Positions 1-9,195 are shown, counted from the first letter of the stretch. The stretch: 64,000 bases of DNA from Bacteroidaceae bacterium (GCA_024398785.1 JAKSIO010000002.1:62001-126000); one strand, 5' to 3'. Notes: generated by a model not told the origin, from the sequence alone. Numbers and translations are program-made.

Positions 1-1
1 C

Positions 2-238
2 GGCTGGAAGGCTACAATAGACGGCCAGAGTGCAGAACTGTTCCGCGCCAACTACCTTTTGCGTGCGCTGCGTGTTCCGGCAGGAGAACACAGCATCTCC
101 ATGGTATTTGACCCCGACAGCATACGCAAGGGAAATGTCATCTCTTTGGTCATGATTATTCTAATCTACATGATTATTTTGGGAGCCGCCGCCTGCTGGT
201 TCCTTAAAAAACGCAAGGAAGGCACCACCGCCGAATAA
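2..238 (+). CDS. YfhO-family membrane protein, C-terminal fragment
   Basis: Only the last 78 codons are inside the window; the frame is open from base 2 to the TAA at 236-238. The visible part reads GWKATIDGQSAELFRANYLL near the edge, then one hydrophobic helix (NVISLVMIILIYMIILGAAA) and a basic, charged tail. This layout (a small beta-rich outer domain, a last transmembrane helix and a short cytoplasmic tail) matches the C-terminus of Bacteroidetes YfhO proteins, large multi-pass proteins thought to act in glycan or lipid-linked sugar transfer. The family call rests on this tail alone. A CgeB-like glycosyltransferase follows 49 bp downstream on the same strand. Confidence 0.6.
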   Translation, partial: GWKATIDGQSAELFRANYLLRALRVPAGEHSISMVFDPDSIRKGNVISLVMIILIYMIILGAAACWFLKKRKEGTTAE

Positions 239-287
239 TAACAAATACTAATAGTACAAGAACAGATTTCCACTTGTTTAACAAACA

Positions 288-1310
288 ATGACAAAGAAAG
301 TTCTTATTATATCAAGTCCGTATTTCAATTTTCAAAACAACATTGCCAATGCTTTTGAAGAACTAGGATATTCAGTTCATATTGAAACCTACGACGAGCC
401 TATCCACCCTTTTAAGGGTTTGTTGCGTTGGCGTCATAAATTTGCAGTAAACAAAGAACGTTTACGAGCAAAAAGTCGCGCAAAATATGACATTTACATT
501 AAAGACATTTTTGACAACTATCGACCTGATTTAGTATTCATTTATAACGGATCAATTCTACTTGACCAGCGATTGGATTATTTTAGAGAAACATCAAAAG
601 TTATAATCTGGATGTATGATAGCGTATTGCGCAAAGGGAATGAACGTTGTAAAGAACATATTCATCATGCAGACAAAGTATTCTGCTTTGAAAAAAAAGA
701 TGTTGAATACTATAAATCCATAGGTAAAGAAGCTATTTTCTTGCCATCATGTTGCGATACAAGGGTTCATTATCCGAACAACAATTCCGAACGTGACATT
801 GACATACTTTTTGTAGGTGTTATTTACACCAGCAAAAAAAGACAAGAATATCTTGACTATCTAATAGCACAATTTCAAGATAGAAAGATTGTCATTTATG
901 GGGAACAGATTCCATTTGTCAAGTTCCCTTTGAAATGTTTACTCAGAAGGAATAGGAAAATCTACAAAAACCACAATATACCTCCTTATATGGTAAACCA
1001 ACTCTTCAACCGCACAAAGGTAGCATTGAACATTCACAATGAACAAAGTACGGATGGAGCAAACCCGCGCGTATTTGAGACATGTGCTGCCGGAGCATAC
1101 CAGGTATGCGATGCCAACCCTTACATAGAATCCCTATTCCAGCACGAAGAAGTTGGCCTGTACCATTCCAAAGAAGAAATGGTAGAGAAAATCCAATATG
1201 CACTTGAGCACAACATGGAAGCACAGGCAAAAGCAGGATATGAGCTTATCACATCGAATCACACATTCCTGACACGTGTAAAATACATGCTATCCTTTAT
1301 TGAGCAATAA
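288..1310 (+). CDS. CgeB-like family glycosyltransferase
   Basis: A 340-residue cytosolic protein without signal peptide or membrane helix. It begins with a Rossmann-type strand (KKVLIISSPYF), and near residues 259-269 carries NPRVFETCAAG, the donor-nucleotide-binding signature of the CgeB/Glyco_trans_1_2 group of GT-B enzymes. Length fits that group. Donor and acceptor cannot be told. It is transcribed toward a convergent leftward glycan operon (pseudaminic acid genes and a sialyltransferase-like protein), so a role in building the same or a linked surface glycan is plausible but inferred. The ATG at 288 is the first in frame and lies in an A-rich stretch typical of Bacteroidetes starts. Confidence 0.75.
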   Translation: MTKKVLIISSPYFNFQNNIANAFEELGYSVHIETYDEPIHPFKGLLRWRHKFAVNKERLRAKSRAKYDIYIKDIFDNYRPDLVFIYNGSILLDQRLDYFRETSKVIIWMYDSVLRKGNERCKEHIHHADKVFCFEKKDVEYYKSIGKEAIFLPSCCDTRVHYPNNNSERDIDILFVGVIYTSKKRQEYLDYLIAQFQDRKIVIYGEQIPFVKFPLKCLLRRNRKIYKNHNIPPYMVNQLFNRTKVALNIHNEQSTDGANPRVFETCAAGAYQVCDANPYIESLFQHEEVGLYHSKEEMVEKIQYALEHNMEAQAKAGYELITSNHTFLTRVKYMLSFIEQ

Positions 1311-1339
1311 TCCGCAAAATCAACAATAACCGGAATTTG

Positions 1340-2377
1340 TCAATCAAGTTGCTTATACGCAGATGGGAACAAACTAGCGAATTCCTCCATCTGCTTGTCA
1401 TACTCTTGATTTCTTCCTTTTAACACCGTTGTATAACAATAGCAGTTTATTCCATATTTTGATACATAAAAACCTACAGAAGAAGATGATGAATAAAAAT
1501 CAGCATGACAGGAAAGTATATATGATTCCAAAGAAACGGTATGATCCAACTCTTCAGCGTCTGTAAAATAATCGTTAATCAATTTCCTGAATGTGTTTAT
1601 CTGATCCTGATTTTTATAAAATGAAGGATGGAATTTGTATGCTATATGCTGACTCCCTTTATTTTGCAAATATTCTGACAAATACTTGAACAAGTATATT
1701 ACATCGTCAGTAGAATAATACAATACCAAACAATAATCAATTGACAACACCACATCTGCAGGATTCGAAACCGGATAGGTATGAAACGGACATGAAACCA
1801 TTTTCCTCTCGCCAGCGTAATCTTCAAATGATTTGTCTGAAACAGTAACAAAACCGGAATACTTTGCTTCACGTGTAGAAAAAGGAGTGTCTCTCAATAT
1901 ATAGAACCTTCTATATAGCAAACAACGGAGTTCAAACTTAACTCTTGATTTTCCAAGATAATGGTATAAATTAAAAACCTTATCTTTTGGTAAGTAACTG
2001 CCCGTTCCTTCCTCCACAAGATAATATTTTTCACAATTCTTCATGGTTACAAGCACACTCACCAAATCCATGCTGTCTGTATTGGGAGTGTATAAAATAA
2101 ATGTATCCTTACCAAATTCTGATGTAATGGTGCGCTCCACCCATTTCAAATTGGATTTCCGTTTGACATAAAAAAAACTGAAAATCTTTTTATTGCCAGA
2201 TTTCAATAAGCCTGACGGATACGTATAATGTGCAAAAACATCGGAGTCCTCTTTTGGAATGTCAGTTCCGCGCGCAAAAATAAACAAGACATCAGATAGT
2301 GCAATCTGGTAATCAGCAATATATTGTTTTGCAATCAAATAAGTAATTCCACTATGAGAAATAAAAAGATGTTTCAT
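1340..2377 (-). CDS. Sialyltransferase-like glycosyltransferase, candidate pseudaminic acid transferase
   Basis: A 345-residue protein with no signal peptide. Three features of bacterial nonulosonic-acid transferases (CAZy GT38/52/80/97 type) are visible in the usual order: an acidic-acidic-Gly motif at residues 122-124 (VEEGTGS), a His-Pro motif at 250-251 (KFHPSF), and a serine-rich stretch at 296-300 (YSSSSSVGF). In known members these bind the acceptor base and the CMP donor. It is the last gene of the leftward unit pseB-C-F-G/H-I-flippase, 16 bp after the flippase, so CMP-pseudaminic acid is the natural donor to propose. Sequence similarity to any one named family is weak by eye; donor specificity is inference from context. 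Confidence 0.6.
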   Translation of the reverse strand: MKHLFISHSGITYLIAKQYIADYQIALSDVLFIFARGTDIPKEDSDVFAHYTYPSGLLKSGNKKIFSFFYVKRKSNLKWVERTITSEFGKDTFILYTPNTDSMDLVSVLVTMKNCEKYYLVEEGTGSYLPKDKVFNLYHYLGKSRVKFELRCLLYRRFYILRDTPFSTREAKYSGFVTVSDKSFEDYAGERKMVSCPFHTYPVSNPADVVLSIDYCLVLYYSTDDVIYLFKYLSEYLQNKGSQHIAYKFHPSFYKNQDQINTFRKLINDYFTDAEELDHTVSLESYILSCHADFYSSSSSVGFYVSKYGINCYCYTTVLKGRNQEYDKQMEEFASLFPSAYKQLD

Positions 2378-2393
2378 TGTAACAAATCAAAAA

Positions 2394-3833
2394 CTATTTT
2401 GTGAACAAACCACGAATTAAAGAGAATATATTCACTTTCAATAACACCGAGTTTATAAATAACAAGACAATAGCAAATATGGTCTTAACAGTTATTGAAA
2501 CCCATATATTATCATATACAACATATCTGATAAGCAGGACCATCAGTATTGCAGAAGTGAGCATTGCCAATACAGGTCTTGCAATCTGAACGTTTCTCAA
2601 TTTTGAAAAAGATTTTTCCAAGATGTAACTGAAAAAGAAAACCATTGCATTAATACATGCTGCTGCAATTATACCGAACCGCGGTAATAATAACATATTC
2701 AGGCATAAACTGCATGCCGCAACTATTATTGAAACCATAGCATTGGTTTTTGTTTTCTTTTGTGCCGTCAATACTGTACTGTACATCAGACTCATAGAAC
2801 TGAATGTCACGCCCCATACTATGAATGGCACATATCTGTATGCTGAATAATATTCCTCATTAGAGAAAATCATATAAAATTCCCGCGCATATACGGAAAG
2901 ACAGAAGCCTGCAATAAGAATAGCAAACAATAATGTATTTCTTATCTTTATAAAATCTTCAACAAAAGCCTGTTGCCCGTAAGTCTTGAAAAAATGTGGT
3001 TCAAATGACCGGTAAGCACCATTAGAAACAATATTCAAAATCAGGCCAATTGTGGTAGCTGCCGAATATATTCCCAATTCCGTTGTAGAAAGATACTTTT
3101 CAATCAATATTCTATCTGACATTGAAGAAAAATAATACGCAAGACTGCCAGGCACAAGAGGAAGTGAAAACAATAACGCTTGCTTAATCTGATTCCAATT
3201 GATTGTAAAATTGCAGTTTTTTACAGTTATTACTATAAAAACAATTGAAAATAAGAATGTAACAAACACCTTAATTCCAAGAACTGTCGCAGCACTAGGA
3301 TGTTTAACAACAACAATGCATGTAGCAAACATAATAGCTGCACCTTTGACTACATTGATAACAGTCAATGGTAAAGGATTTTCCTTTAATCTGAATAATG
3401 CGCTTGGAAGTATTGAAAATAAACCAAAGAAATTTGACATCACACCCATTGCAATAAACGGGAAGAAGGATATTTCACTACCTATTGCGCTAAATAACCG
3501 TTGTCCGGCAATAAAAGATATAATTGTAAAAAGGACATTGACTATCAGTAAAAAGATAGAAAGATTTCCCAACAGATCACGTTTTTGCCGCTCATCAGTT
3601 ACTTTATAGTAATGTACCAGATAATACGTGTTAAGTCCCAAAAGAGTTATGATTGAGAGGAATAGTTCAACGCTGTTCACATAATTCACAACACCAAATT
3701 CACTGCTGGCAAGATGTTGTGTAAGTATTGGAAAAGTAATCAGATTCAGTACCTTGGGAATAATATCTCCCATGGCATAAATCAGACTATTCTTAAACAG
3801 CAAATTATCACTTCCACTCATGATATTATGCAT
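2394..3833 (-). CDS. Polysaccharide flippase (Wzx-like, PST/MOP family)
   Basis: A 479-residue polytopic protein with about 12-14 hydrophobic helices spread over its whole length and short basic loops, as in Wzx/RfbX flippases that move undecaprenyl-linked oligosaccharide units across the inner membrane. The N-terminus (NSLIYAMGDIIPKVLNLITF) is the usual amphipathic start plus first helix of this family, and the paired middle helices (LLFSLPLVPGSLAYYFSSM) open the second half. It starts 3 bp after pseI and is followed by the sialyltransferase-like gene, which places it in the export step for a pseudaminic-acid-containing unit. No polymerase (Wzy) was recognised in the window. Confidence 0.85.
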   Translation of the reverse strand: MHNIMSGSDNLLFKNSLIYAMGDIIPKVLNLITFPILTQHLASSEFGVVNYVNSVELFLSIITLLGLNTYYLVHYYKVTDERQKRDLLGNLSIFLLIVNVLFTIISFIAGQRLFSAIGSEISFFPFIAMGVMSNFFGLFSILPSALFRLKENPLPLTVINVVKGAAIMFATCIVVVKHPSAATVLGIKVFVTFLFSIVFIVITVKNCNFTINWNQIKQALLFSLPLVPGSLAYYFSSMSDRILIEKYLSTTELGIYSAATTIGLILNIVSNGAYRSFEPHFFKTYGQQAFVEDFIKIRNTLLFAILIAGFCLSVYAREFYMIFSNEEYYSAYRYVPFIVWGVTFSSMSLMYSTVLTAQKKTKTNAMVSIIVAACSLCLNMLLLPRFGIIAAACINAMVFFFSYILEKSFSKLRNVQIARPVLAMLTSAILMVLLIRYVVYDNIWVSITVKTIFAIVLLFINSVLLKVNIFSLIRGLFTK

Positions 3834-3836
3834 AAA

Positions 3837-4847
3837 TCATTCTATCATATCAAAAGAAAATCTCTCACCCTTTTCCAGATTCTTATTGGTTTTTCTTCCT
3901 AATATTTGCGGAAGAAATTTTGGATGTAAACCATATCCTGGTCTAACACTTCTGACATTATTTTCTGTTATCACTTCGCCGGCTTTGATGTCTTCTGCCA
4001 CATAGAGGGAGCGGGAGAACTGGCGGCCTTTGATTGTGGACGGGTCTGTAGGATAAACCACTTCACCCATGGCTTTCTCTACATTGCGGATACTCGTAAC
4101 CATAGAGGTGAATTCATCGGTGGTCATTGAGAATGTTGCATCTGGTCCACCTATTGCTCTATCCATAATGAAGTGCTTCTCTATCATTTCGGCACCCAAT
4201 GCAACAGCAGCTACTGCCACATCACTTCCCATCGTATGGTCGGAGAGGCCGACTTTCACACCAAAGCGTTCTTTCATATCGAGCATCGTCCTGAGGTTCA
4301 CATTCTCAAGGGGAGCAGGATAGGCCGATACGCATCTGAGAAGCGTAATATCGTGATTACCTGCCTCGTGGCAAGCCTGAATAGCGAGTTCTATGTCTTC
4401 TTGCATGGCAATTCCGGTTGATATCACCATCGGTTTGCCTTTGCTGGCAGCATAGCGGATGAGGTTTACATCGGTTATCTCGAAGCTGGCAATCTTCATT
4501 ATCGGGTTGCCGAGTTCCTCAAGGAAATCCACTGCCGTCTTATCGAATGGGGTGGAGAAGCAGACCAATCCCTGTTTCTTTGCCTCAGCGAACAAAGCCT
4601 CGTGCCATTCCCAGGGAGTATAGGCCTCCTTGTATAAATCGTGAAGATTAGTGTTGTCCCATAGCGTTCCTCCACTGACAATAAAATCCTTATTGCGGCA
4701 ATCCAAGGTAATGGTATCCGCTGTATATGTCTGAAGCTTGACTGCATCTGCACCGGTTTTCTTGATCTCTCTGATGGATTCCAGAGCTGTCTCAAGCCTG
4801 TGACCATGATTGGCAGAAAGTTCTGCAACGATGAATGTTTTTGCCAT
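3837..4847 (-). CDS. pseI: Pseudaminic acid synthase
   Basis: A 336-residue member of the NeuB/PseI family: condensation of phosphoenolpyruvate with 2,4-diacetamido-2,4,6-trideoxy-L-altropyranose to give pseudaminic acid. The N-terminal TIM barrel shows the family opening (FIVAELSANHGHRLETALESI), the metal- and substrate-binding barrel motifs (GADAVKLQTYTADT; CFSTPFDKTAVDFLEEL; KIASFEITD) and GLSDHTMGSDVAVAAVALGA near residue 200-220. The C-terminal SAF/antifreeze-like domain covers roughly the last 65 residues (RSLYVAEDIKAGEVITENNV). SANHGH near the start is the form seen in PseI rather than in NeuB (AGVNHNG-like), and the neighbouring genes are pse genes. Its start overlaps the pseG/H stop by one base. 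Confidence 0.9.
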   Translation of the reverse strand: MAKTFIVAELSANHGHRLETALESIREIKKTGADAVKLQTYTADTITLDCRNKDFIVSGGTLWDNTNLHDLYKEAYTPWEWHEALFAEAKKQGLVCFSTPFDKTAVDFLEELGNPIMKIASFEITDVNLIRYAASKGKPMVISTGIAMQEDIELAIQACHEAGNHDITLLRCVSAYPAPLENVNLRTMLDMKERFGVKVGLSDHTMGSDVAVAAVALGAEMIEKHFIMDRAIGGPDATFSMTTDEFTSMVTSIRNVEKAMGEVVYPTDPSTIKGRQFSRSLYVAEDIKAGEVITENNVRSVRPGYGLHPKFLPQILGRKTNKNLEKGERFSFDMIE

Positions 4848-6247
4848 TATATATATCTTTCCAAATAGAAATACTTATTGTCTTCTTTATACACCTTATA
4901 CCCTACACGGATATGGTATTTGTATGACTTTTCGTTAGTTTTCAGCACTTCTGCTGTCAATCTGTTTATCCTGCGCTTTACAATGACGCCATCCATAAAG
5001 GTTTCCATCATAGTGGCGACATGACTCCCTTGGTAGTCAGGATTGACAAAAAGTCCTCTTTCGGCTTCTTTTCCATCTATTATTCCGACAAAATCATAAG
5101 AACCTATAAACTTCCCGTTTTCAAAAAATGAATAATACAATTTAGTTTGAGAATCCTTTAATCGGGAAACAAAAACACAGTGTGATTCAAATGAAAAAGG
5201 TTCAGAATTAATCATGTACTGTCTTATAGATTCAGTGTTACGACATTTCCAAGTTTCAAGGCTCTGTTGTGCCGTCATATTCTGGTACTGCACGACATCC
5301 ATACTAAGAGCTTGGAAAACCATCCTATAACGTTCTGCTATGTATGGAAACGTCAGAATTGCACACTTGACAGATTTGGACAAGCAGCAATTAACCTCAT
5401 TATCGAGAAGACTTCCCAGCGGATTGACCAATCCTTTTGAGACAAGATTATTGTAAAATTCAATCTGATTGTCCACATAATATCCTGCATATACATTGCA
5501 TCCACATGCCAAGGCTTCATAGCATACGGAACTGGCTGAGCAAATAACATTTTCCGCACTGCTGAACAGATCTGCCACCTGTTGAGCAGATAACTTATTC
5601 AATACTGTAACTCCAGGACAAGACTTCAGTGCGTCTATATGTTTATATCCGTCGCCCACCATAGCCGAAATGACAGCTTCTGGAAATTGATTGCATAAGA
5701 TGGACACGAATTTTATAGTAAGATTGTTTGGGTCTGAACCACCGAAAGAAATCACCCAATGCTTTTTATTTTTCATCGGTTTTCTGGAGGACAGAAATGG
5801 AGCACGCAGCAAAGCCCATTTTACCCCTAGGAAAAACTTGGTTTCCGATTCTGTATCATATTCCTTGCAAGTATTGATACAATGATTAAAAATGACATCG
5901 GCATAGAAATGCTTGTCGTGCATATCATCAATGCACACTAGCTTGCAGCCTTTTTGTTTAATCCGAAGTTGATACTCAGATGTGAAGAAGTAATTATCCA
6001 AAACAACGATTTCATCCCCCTTCAACTGTTCCAAGAACAGGCTGAACTTTGAATCATCAGCAGGCAAAGCCACCAATGGACATACACTCTCTGCCTCCTG
6101 TCTTTGGTATTCGGTAGGAGTCTGAGTGAAGAACGTGCAATCGAAATCGTCTTTGAGCATATCAGCCAGAGCAAGGCTACGGATGAAATGTCCGTAGCCT
6201 ATGCTCTGACCGGCATCTGCTCTGAAATATACTTTCTTCTTATTCAT
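4847..6247 (-). CDS. Fused UDP-sugar hydrolase (PseG) and GNAT N-acetyltransferase (PseH-like)
   Basis: A 466-residue protein that joins two pseudaminic acid steps. Residues 1 to about 330 are PseG-like: the motif RADAGQSIGYGHFIRS carries the catalytic His at residue 20, and a glycine-rich nucleotide-binding loop (ISFGGSDPNN) follows, fitting removal of UDP from UDP-2,4-diacetamido-sugar. Residues from about 340 to 466 are a GNAT fold (LFVNPDYQGSHVATMMETFM as the acetyl-CoA loop and helix), in the position of PseH, which acetylates the 4-amino group just before PseG acts. Campylobacter and Helicobacter keep these as separate proteins. No separate pseH is seen in the operon, which supports the assignment. 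It overlaps pseF by 8 bp and abuts pseI. Confidence 0.85.
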   Translation of the reverse strand: MNKKKVYFRADAGQSIGYGHFIRSLALADMLKDDFDCTFFTQTPTEYQRQEAESVCPLVALPADDSKFSLFLEQLKGDEIVVLDNYFFTSEYQLRIKQKGCKLVCIDDMHDKHFYADVIFNHCINTCKEYDTESETKFFLGVKWALLRAPFLSSRKPMKNKKHWVISFGGSDPNNLTIKFVSILCNQFPEAVISAMVGDGYKHIDALKSCPGVTVLNKLSAQQVADLFSSAENVICSASSVCYEALACGCNVYAGYYVDNQIEFYNNLVSKGLVNPLGSLLDNEVNCCLSKSVKCAILTFPYIAERYRMVFQALSMDVVQYQNMTAQQSLETWKCRNTESIRQYMINSEPFSFESHCVFVSRLKDSQTKLYYSFFENGKFIGSYDFVGIIDGKEAERGLFVNPDYQGSHVATMMETFMDGVIVKRRINRLTAEVLKTNEKSYKYHIRVGYKVYKEDNKYFYLERYI

Positions 6248-6917
6248 GCAAGAGCTTATACTTCATTTCAGCCAGTTTCCAGTCGGTCTCCGTGTCAATA
6301 TCCTGAATGGTGGTTTCATCGACTTCAATACCACCAATAGTAAGATTCCCTGCAAGCCATTCTTTTGTTTTATACCAATAGAATGTTCCAGTATCGTGAT
6401 ACTCTTTCGGGAGGTCCTGACTTCTGCTGTTCTCAAACTCCGGCCAATGACGTTTCATCGTGCCATCTTCTTCAAGGTCCAGACAACGCCAGATAGGGTA
6501 AGAAAACTGGACCACAGGATAGACTACAGAAAACTTAGAAGAGACTAATCGGTTGAAAGCAGATGTAATATCCTTTGGCTGTACCATCGGAGCTGTTGCA
6601 TATATACAGCAGAAGTTATCAAACTCGTAACCTAATTCTCTATAATTACCCAAGACTTCCTTTAGTACATCAGCAGTGGTTGCATAATCGCTTGCCGTTA
6701 CTGCACTCCGCATAAAAGGCACCTTTGCACCATACTGACGAGCGACTTCTGCGATTTCTTCATCGTCAGTACTTACCATTACCTCATCGAACAACCCTGT
6801 TGCCAGAGCTGCTTCAATGGAGTACGCGAGCATAGGCTTCCCGAGGAATGGCTTCACATTCTTGCGAGGGATACGCTTACTGCCACCTCTTGCTGGAATA
6901 ATTGCTAAATTTTTCAT
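6240..6917 (-). CDS. pseF: Pseudaminic acid cytidylyltransferase
   Basis: A 225-residue nucleotidyltransferase that activates pseudaminic acid as CMP-Pse. The N-terminal motif (IIPARGGSKRIPRKNVKPFL) is the CTP-binding signature of the NeuA/PseF/KdsB group; DEVMVSTDDEEIAEVARQYG and the metal-binding aspartates (DIDTETDW near the C-terminus) follow. FKRIPRKN-like spacing and the adjoining pse genes favour PseF over NeuA. It is translated between pseC (2 bp gap) and the pseG/pseH fusion (8 bp overlap), so it is almost certainly part of one polycistronic message from the promoter upstream of pseB. Confidence 0.9.
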   Translation of the reverse strand: MKNLAIIPARGGSKRIPRKNVKPFLGKPMLAYSIEAALATGLFDEVMVSTDDEEIAEVARQYGAKVPFMRSAVTASDYATTADVLKEVLGNYRELGYEFDNFCCIYATAPMVQPKDITSAFNRLVSSKFSVVYPVVQFSYPIWRCLDLEEDGTMKRHWPEFENSRSQDLPKEYHDTGTFYWYKTKEWLAGNLTIGGIEVDETTIQDIDTETDWKLAEMKYKLLHE

Positions 6918-6919
6918 TC

Positions 6920-8086
6920 TTAAAGATTGAAATATTCTTTAACCTTCGCAATCACCCATTCCTGTTCCTCATCCGTCAGACTGGGGAACATAGGCAATGC
7001 CAAACAATGTTTGTAATAAGCTTCTGCTACTGGCATATCACCTTCTTTCCAACCAAACTGGCGGTAATAGGGCATTGTGTGGGCAGGAATGTAAAGTACT
7101 TGAGAGAAAATCTTATTGGCCCTCAGGAAATCATACAAACCTTTGCGCTGCTCTGCTGGAACCTGAATGACATATAGGTGAAATGCGTGAGTTATGTTTT
7201 CTGCTCTGAAAGGAGTTTTCACAATTGTTCCTGCAAAAGCCTCATCATACTTACGGGCAATAGCGTTTCTGCGCTCAATACTCCAATCAAGACGTTTAAG
7301 TTGTGAGATTCCAAGAGCCGCCTGCATTTCGGTAATGCGGTAATTATAGCCAAGTCCCTGCATTTCGTAGTACCAGCCACCATCGTTCTTCTCAAGAAGA
7401 GCAGGATCTTTGGTGATACCATGGGTACGATAGAGAGCGACCTTATCATACAATGATTTATTGTTTGTAGTCACAGCACCACCTTCACCGGTTGCGATGT
7501 GCTTGACCGGATGGAAGGAGAAGCAGGTGAGGTCGGCATATTTGCAGTTGCCTACCATCTGCTTTTCTCCCTTGGAATCAATGAACGAACCTCCAGGGGC
7601 GTGACATGCATCCACTACAATGGCGAAGCCATATTCGTCTGCAAGTTTGCGAAGGCGTTCCTCATCAATGGGGTAACCGGCAAAGTCAACAGGAACAACG
7701 GCCTTGTATGTTCCTTTGGGAGAAGCCTTCAGGAGTGCCTCAAGTTTATCAAGGTCGAGACAATAGTTCTTTGGATCAATGTCGCAGAAGACTATTTCTG
7801 CCCCAAGATAGCGGAAGCCATTTGCACTGGCAACGAAAGTGATAGGAGTGGTAATAACTTTATCACCAGACTTGATATCAAGCGCCATAGCGCAAAGGTG
7901 AAGTGCGGCAGTACCATTGCTGACCATACAGGCATATTTAGAGCCTATGTATTCAGCAAAGTTCCTTTCGAATTGTCCTATGAGAGGGCCTTGCGTCATA
8001 TAGTCTGACTTGAGGGCCTCTATTACAACCTTTACATCTTCATCTGTGATGTATTGATGGCCATAAGGTATATTATGGTCTATCAT
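6920..8086 (-). CDS. pseC: UDP-4-amino-4,6-dideoxy-N-acetyl-beta-L-altrosamine transaminase
   Basis: A 388-residue DegT/DnrJ/EryC1/StrS aminotransferase and second enzyme of pseudaminic acid synthesis. It opens with IPYGHQYITDEDVKVVIEAL, typical of PseC, has the cofactor region GSKYACMVSNGTAALHLCAM, VVDACHAPGG with the PLP-ring-contacting Asp, and the lysine that forms the internal aldimine in CFSFHPVKHIATGEGGAV near residue 190. The start overlaps the pseB stop by 4 bp (ATGA), indicating translational coupling. Transfers an amino group from glutamate to the 4-keto sugar made by PseB. Confidence 0.92.
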   Translation of the reverse strand: MIDHNIPYGHQYITDEDVKVVIEALKSDYMTQGPLIGQFERNFAEYIGSKYACMVSNGTAALHLCAMALDIKSGDKVITTPITFVASANGFRYLGAEIVFCDIDPKNYCLDLDKLEALLKASPKGTYKAVVPVDFAGYPIDEERLRKLADEYGFAIVVDACHAPGGSFIDSKGEKQMVGNCKYADLTCFSFHPVKHIATGEGGAVTTNNKSLYDKVALYRTHGITKDPALLEKNDGGWYYEMQGLGYNYRITEMQAALGISQLKRLDWSIERRNAIARKYDEAFAGTIVKTPFRAENITHAFHLYVIQVPAEQRKGLYDFLRANKIFSQVLYIPAHTMPYYRQFGWKEGDMPVAEAYYKHCLALPMFPSLTDEEQEWVIAKVKEYFNL

Positions 8087-9120
8087 TTTACTTCAAAGTT
8101 TGGGTCAACGTATTTCTTGATATTTTCACGCATTGATTCTACTGTCTCCCACTCTGTATTATTATCAGAACTATAGTGGAAACCTTGCTCTACATAATGT
8201 GCATTATGATGTTTCAAATAGTCTTCTCTATTGTACATGAAAGATACGGATGGAAGAATTGCATAATATTTTCCAAGATCAATTGTATCCAATGAATCAG
8301 TTGCAGTAATCATTTCTTCATGAAGTTTTTCACCTGGTCGTATTCCAACTTCTACCTGCTTCAAATTGGGAGCTATTGCTGTCGCCACATCACATATTTT
8401 GTACGATGGAATTTTAGGAATGAAAATTTCACCACCCATATGATGTGATAAAGCATACATCACGAGTTCCACACCTGCTTCAAGTGATATATTAAAGCGC
8501 GTCATCCGCATATCTGTAATTGGAAGGAACTCTGCTCCACTATTTCGTTTATCAATAAAAAACGGAATAACTGAACCACGGGAACCCATTACGTTTCCAT
8601 ACCTAACAACAGAAAAACGCATATCTTTGGAACCACGTATATTGTTTGCTGCAACAAAAAGTTTATCGCTTGTAAGCTTGGTAGCTCCATAGAGATTAAT
8701 TGGAGCGCAAGCCTTATCTGTTGACAATGCAACTATATCTTTTACGTTGTTTGCCAAAGCAGCATTTATCACATTTTGAGCTCCATTAATGTTTGTTTTT
8801 ATACACTCATCAGGATTATATTCAGCTGTATCTACCTGTTTTATTGCAGCTGTGTGAATAATTATATCAACTCCTTGGCATGCACGCGTCAAACGTTCGC
8901 CATCGCGTACGTCACCAATGAAAAATCTTAGCTGCGGATATTTGTCTTGAGGATACATCTGCTTCATATTAAACTGCTTCAGTTCTCCTCTGGAGTATAT
9001 GATGATTTTTTTCACATCTGGGCAATCACGTAAGATAGTTTTAACAAACATCTTTCCAAAAGAACCGGTTCCACCGGTTATCATAACGGTTTTACCACTA
9101 AAAAAGCTATTCATATTCAT
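8083..9120 (-). CDS. pseB: UDP-N-acetylglucosamine 4,6-dehydratase (inverting)
   Basis: A 345-residue short-chain dehydrogenase-type protein, first and entry enzyme of the pseudaminic acid route. The Rossmann motif is VMITGGTGSFGKMFV at residues 11-25 and the catalytic Tyr-x3-Lys lies in LSTDKACAPINLYGATKLTS. C-terminal region contains the PseB-typical RPGEKLHEEMIT. The gene leads the operon; a -7 box lies 42-49 bp upstream of its ATG (9162-9169). Two in-frame ATGs (MNMN) open the ORF, and the first is used here. A displaced fragment of an ispD-like gene lies 76 bp upstream, showing that the region 5' of this operon has been rearranged. Confidence 0.92.
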   Translation of the reverse strand: MNMNSFFSGKTVMITGGTGSFGKMFVKTILRDCPDVKKIIIYSRGELKQFNMKQMYPQDKYPQLRFFIGDVRDGERLTRACQGVDIIIHTAAIKQVDTAEYNPDECIKTNINGAQNVINAALANNVKDIVALSTDKACAPINLYGATKLTSDKLFVAANNIRGSKDMRFSVVRYGNVMGSRGSVIPFFIDKRNSGAEFLPITDMRMTRFNISLEAGVELVMYALSHHMGGEIFIPKIPSYKICDVATAIAPNLKQVEVGIRPGEKLHEEMITATDSLDTIDLGKYYAILPSVSFMYNREDYLKHHNAHYVEQGFHYSSDNNTEWETVESMRENIKKYVDPNFEVK

Positions 9121-9161
9121 ATGGCATATTGTCCTAATTATTTGTTCTAGTAATTAAGTAT

Positions 9162-9170
9162 CAAAGATAC
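9162..9170 (-). promoter_or_regulatory. Promoter -7 box of the pse operon
   Basis: On the minus strand the sequence reads TATCTTTG (9169-9162), an exact match to the Bacteroidetes primary-sigma -7 element TAnnTTTG. It sits inside a short palindrome, GTATCTTTGATAC. A TTG that could be part of a -33 element is at 9194-9192, spaced 22 bp, slightly long. The expected transcript would start near 9156 and give a leader of about 35 nt before pseB. This is the only good promoter-like match between hipA and pseB. Confidence 0.5.
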
Positions 9171-9195
9171 AGAAAAATATGTAAAGTTAATCAAC

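Noticed and set aside
1333..1350. ATTTGTCAAT near the end of the sialyltransferase-like gene as a fourth ispD-tail copy
   Set aside because: Only about ten bases match and the surrounding bases and frame do not; compatible with chance.
7499..8008. Open frame of 169 codons opposite pseC
   Set aside because: Fully antisense to conserved pseC motifs, with no recognisable domain and no promoter.
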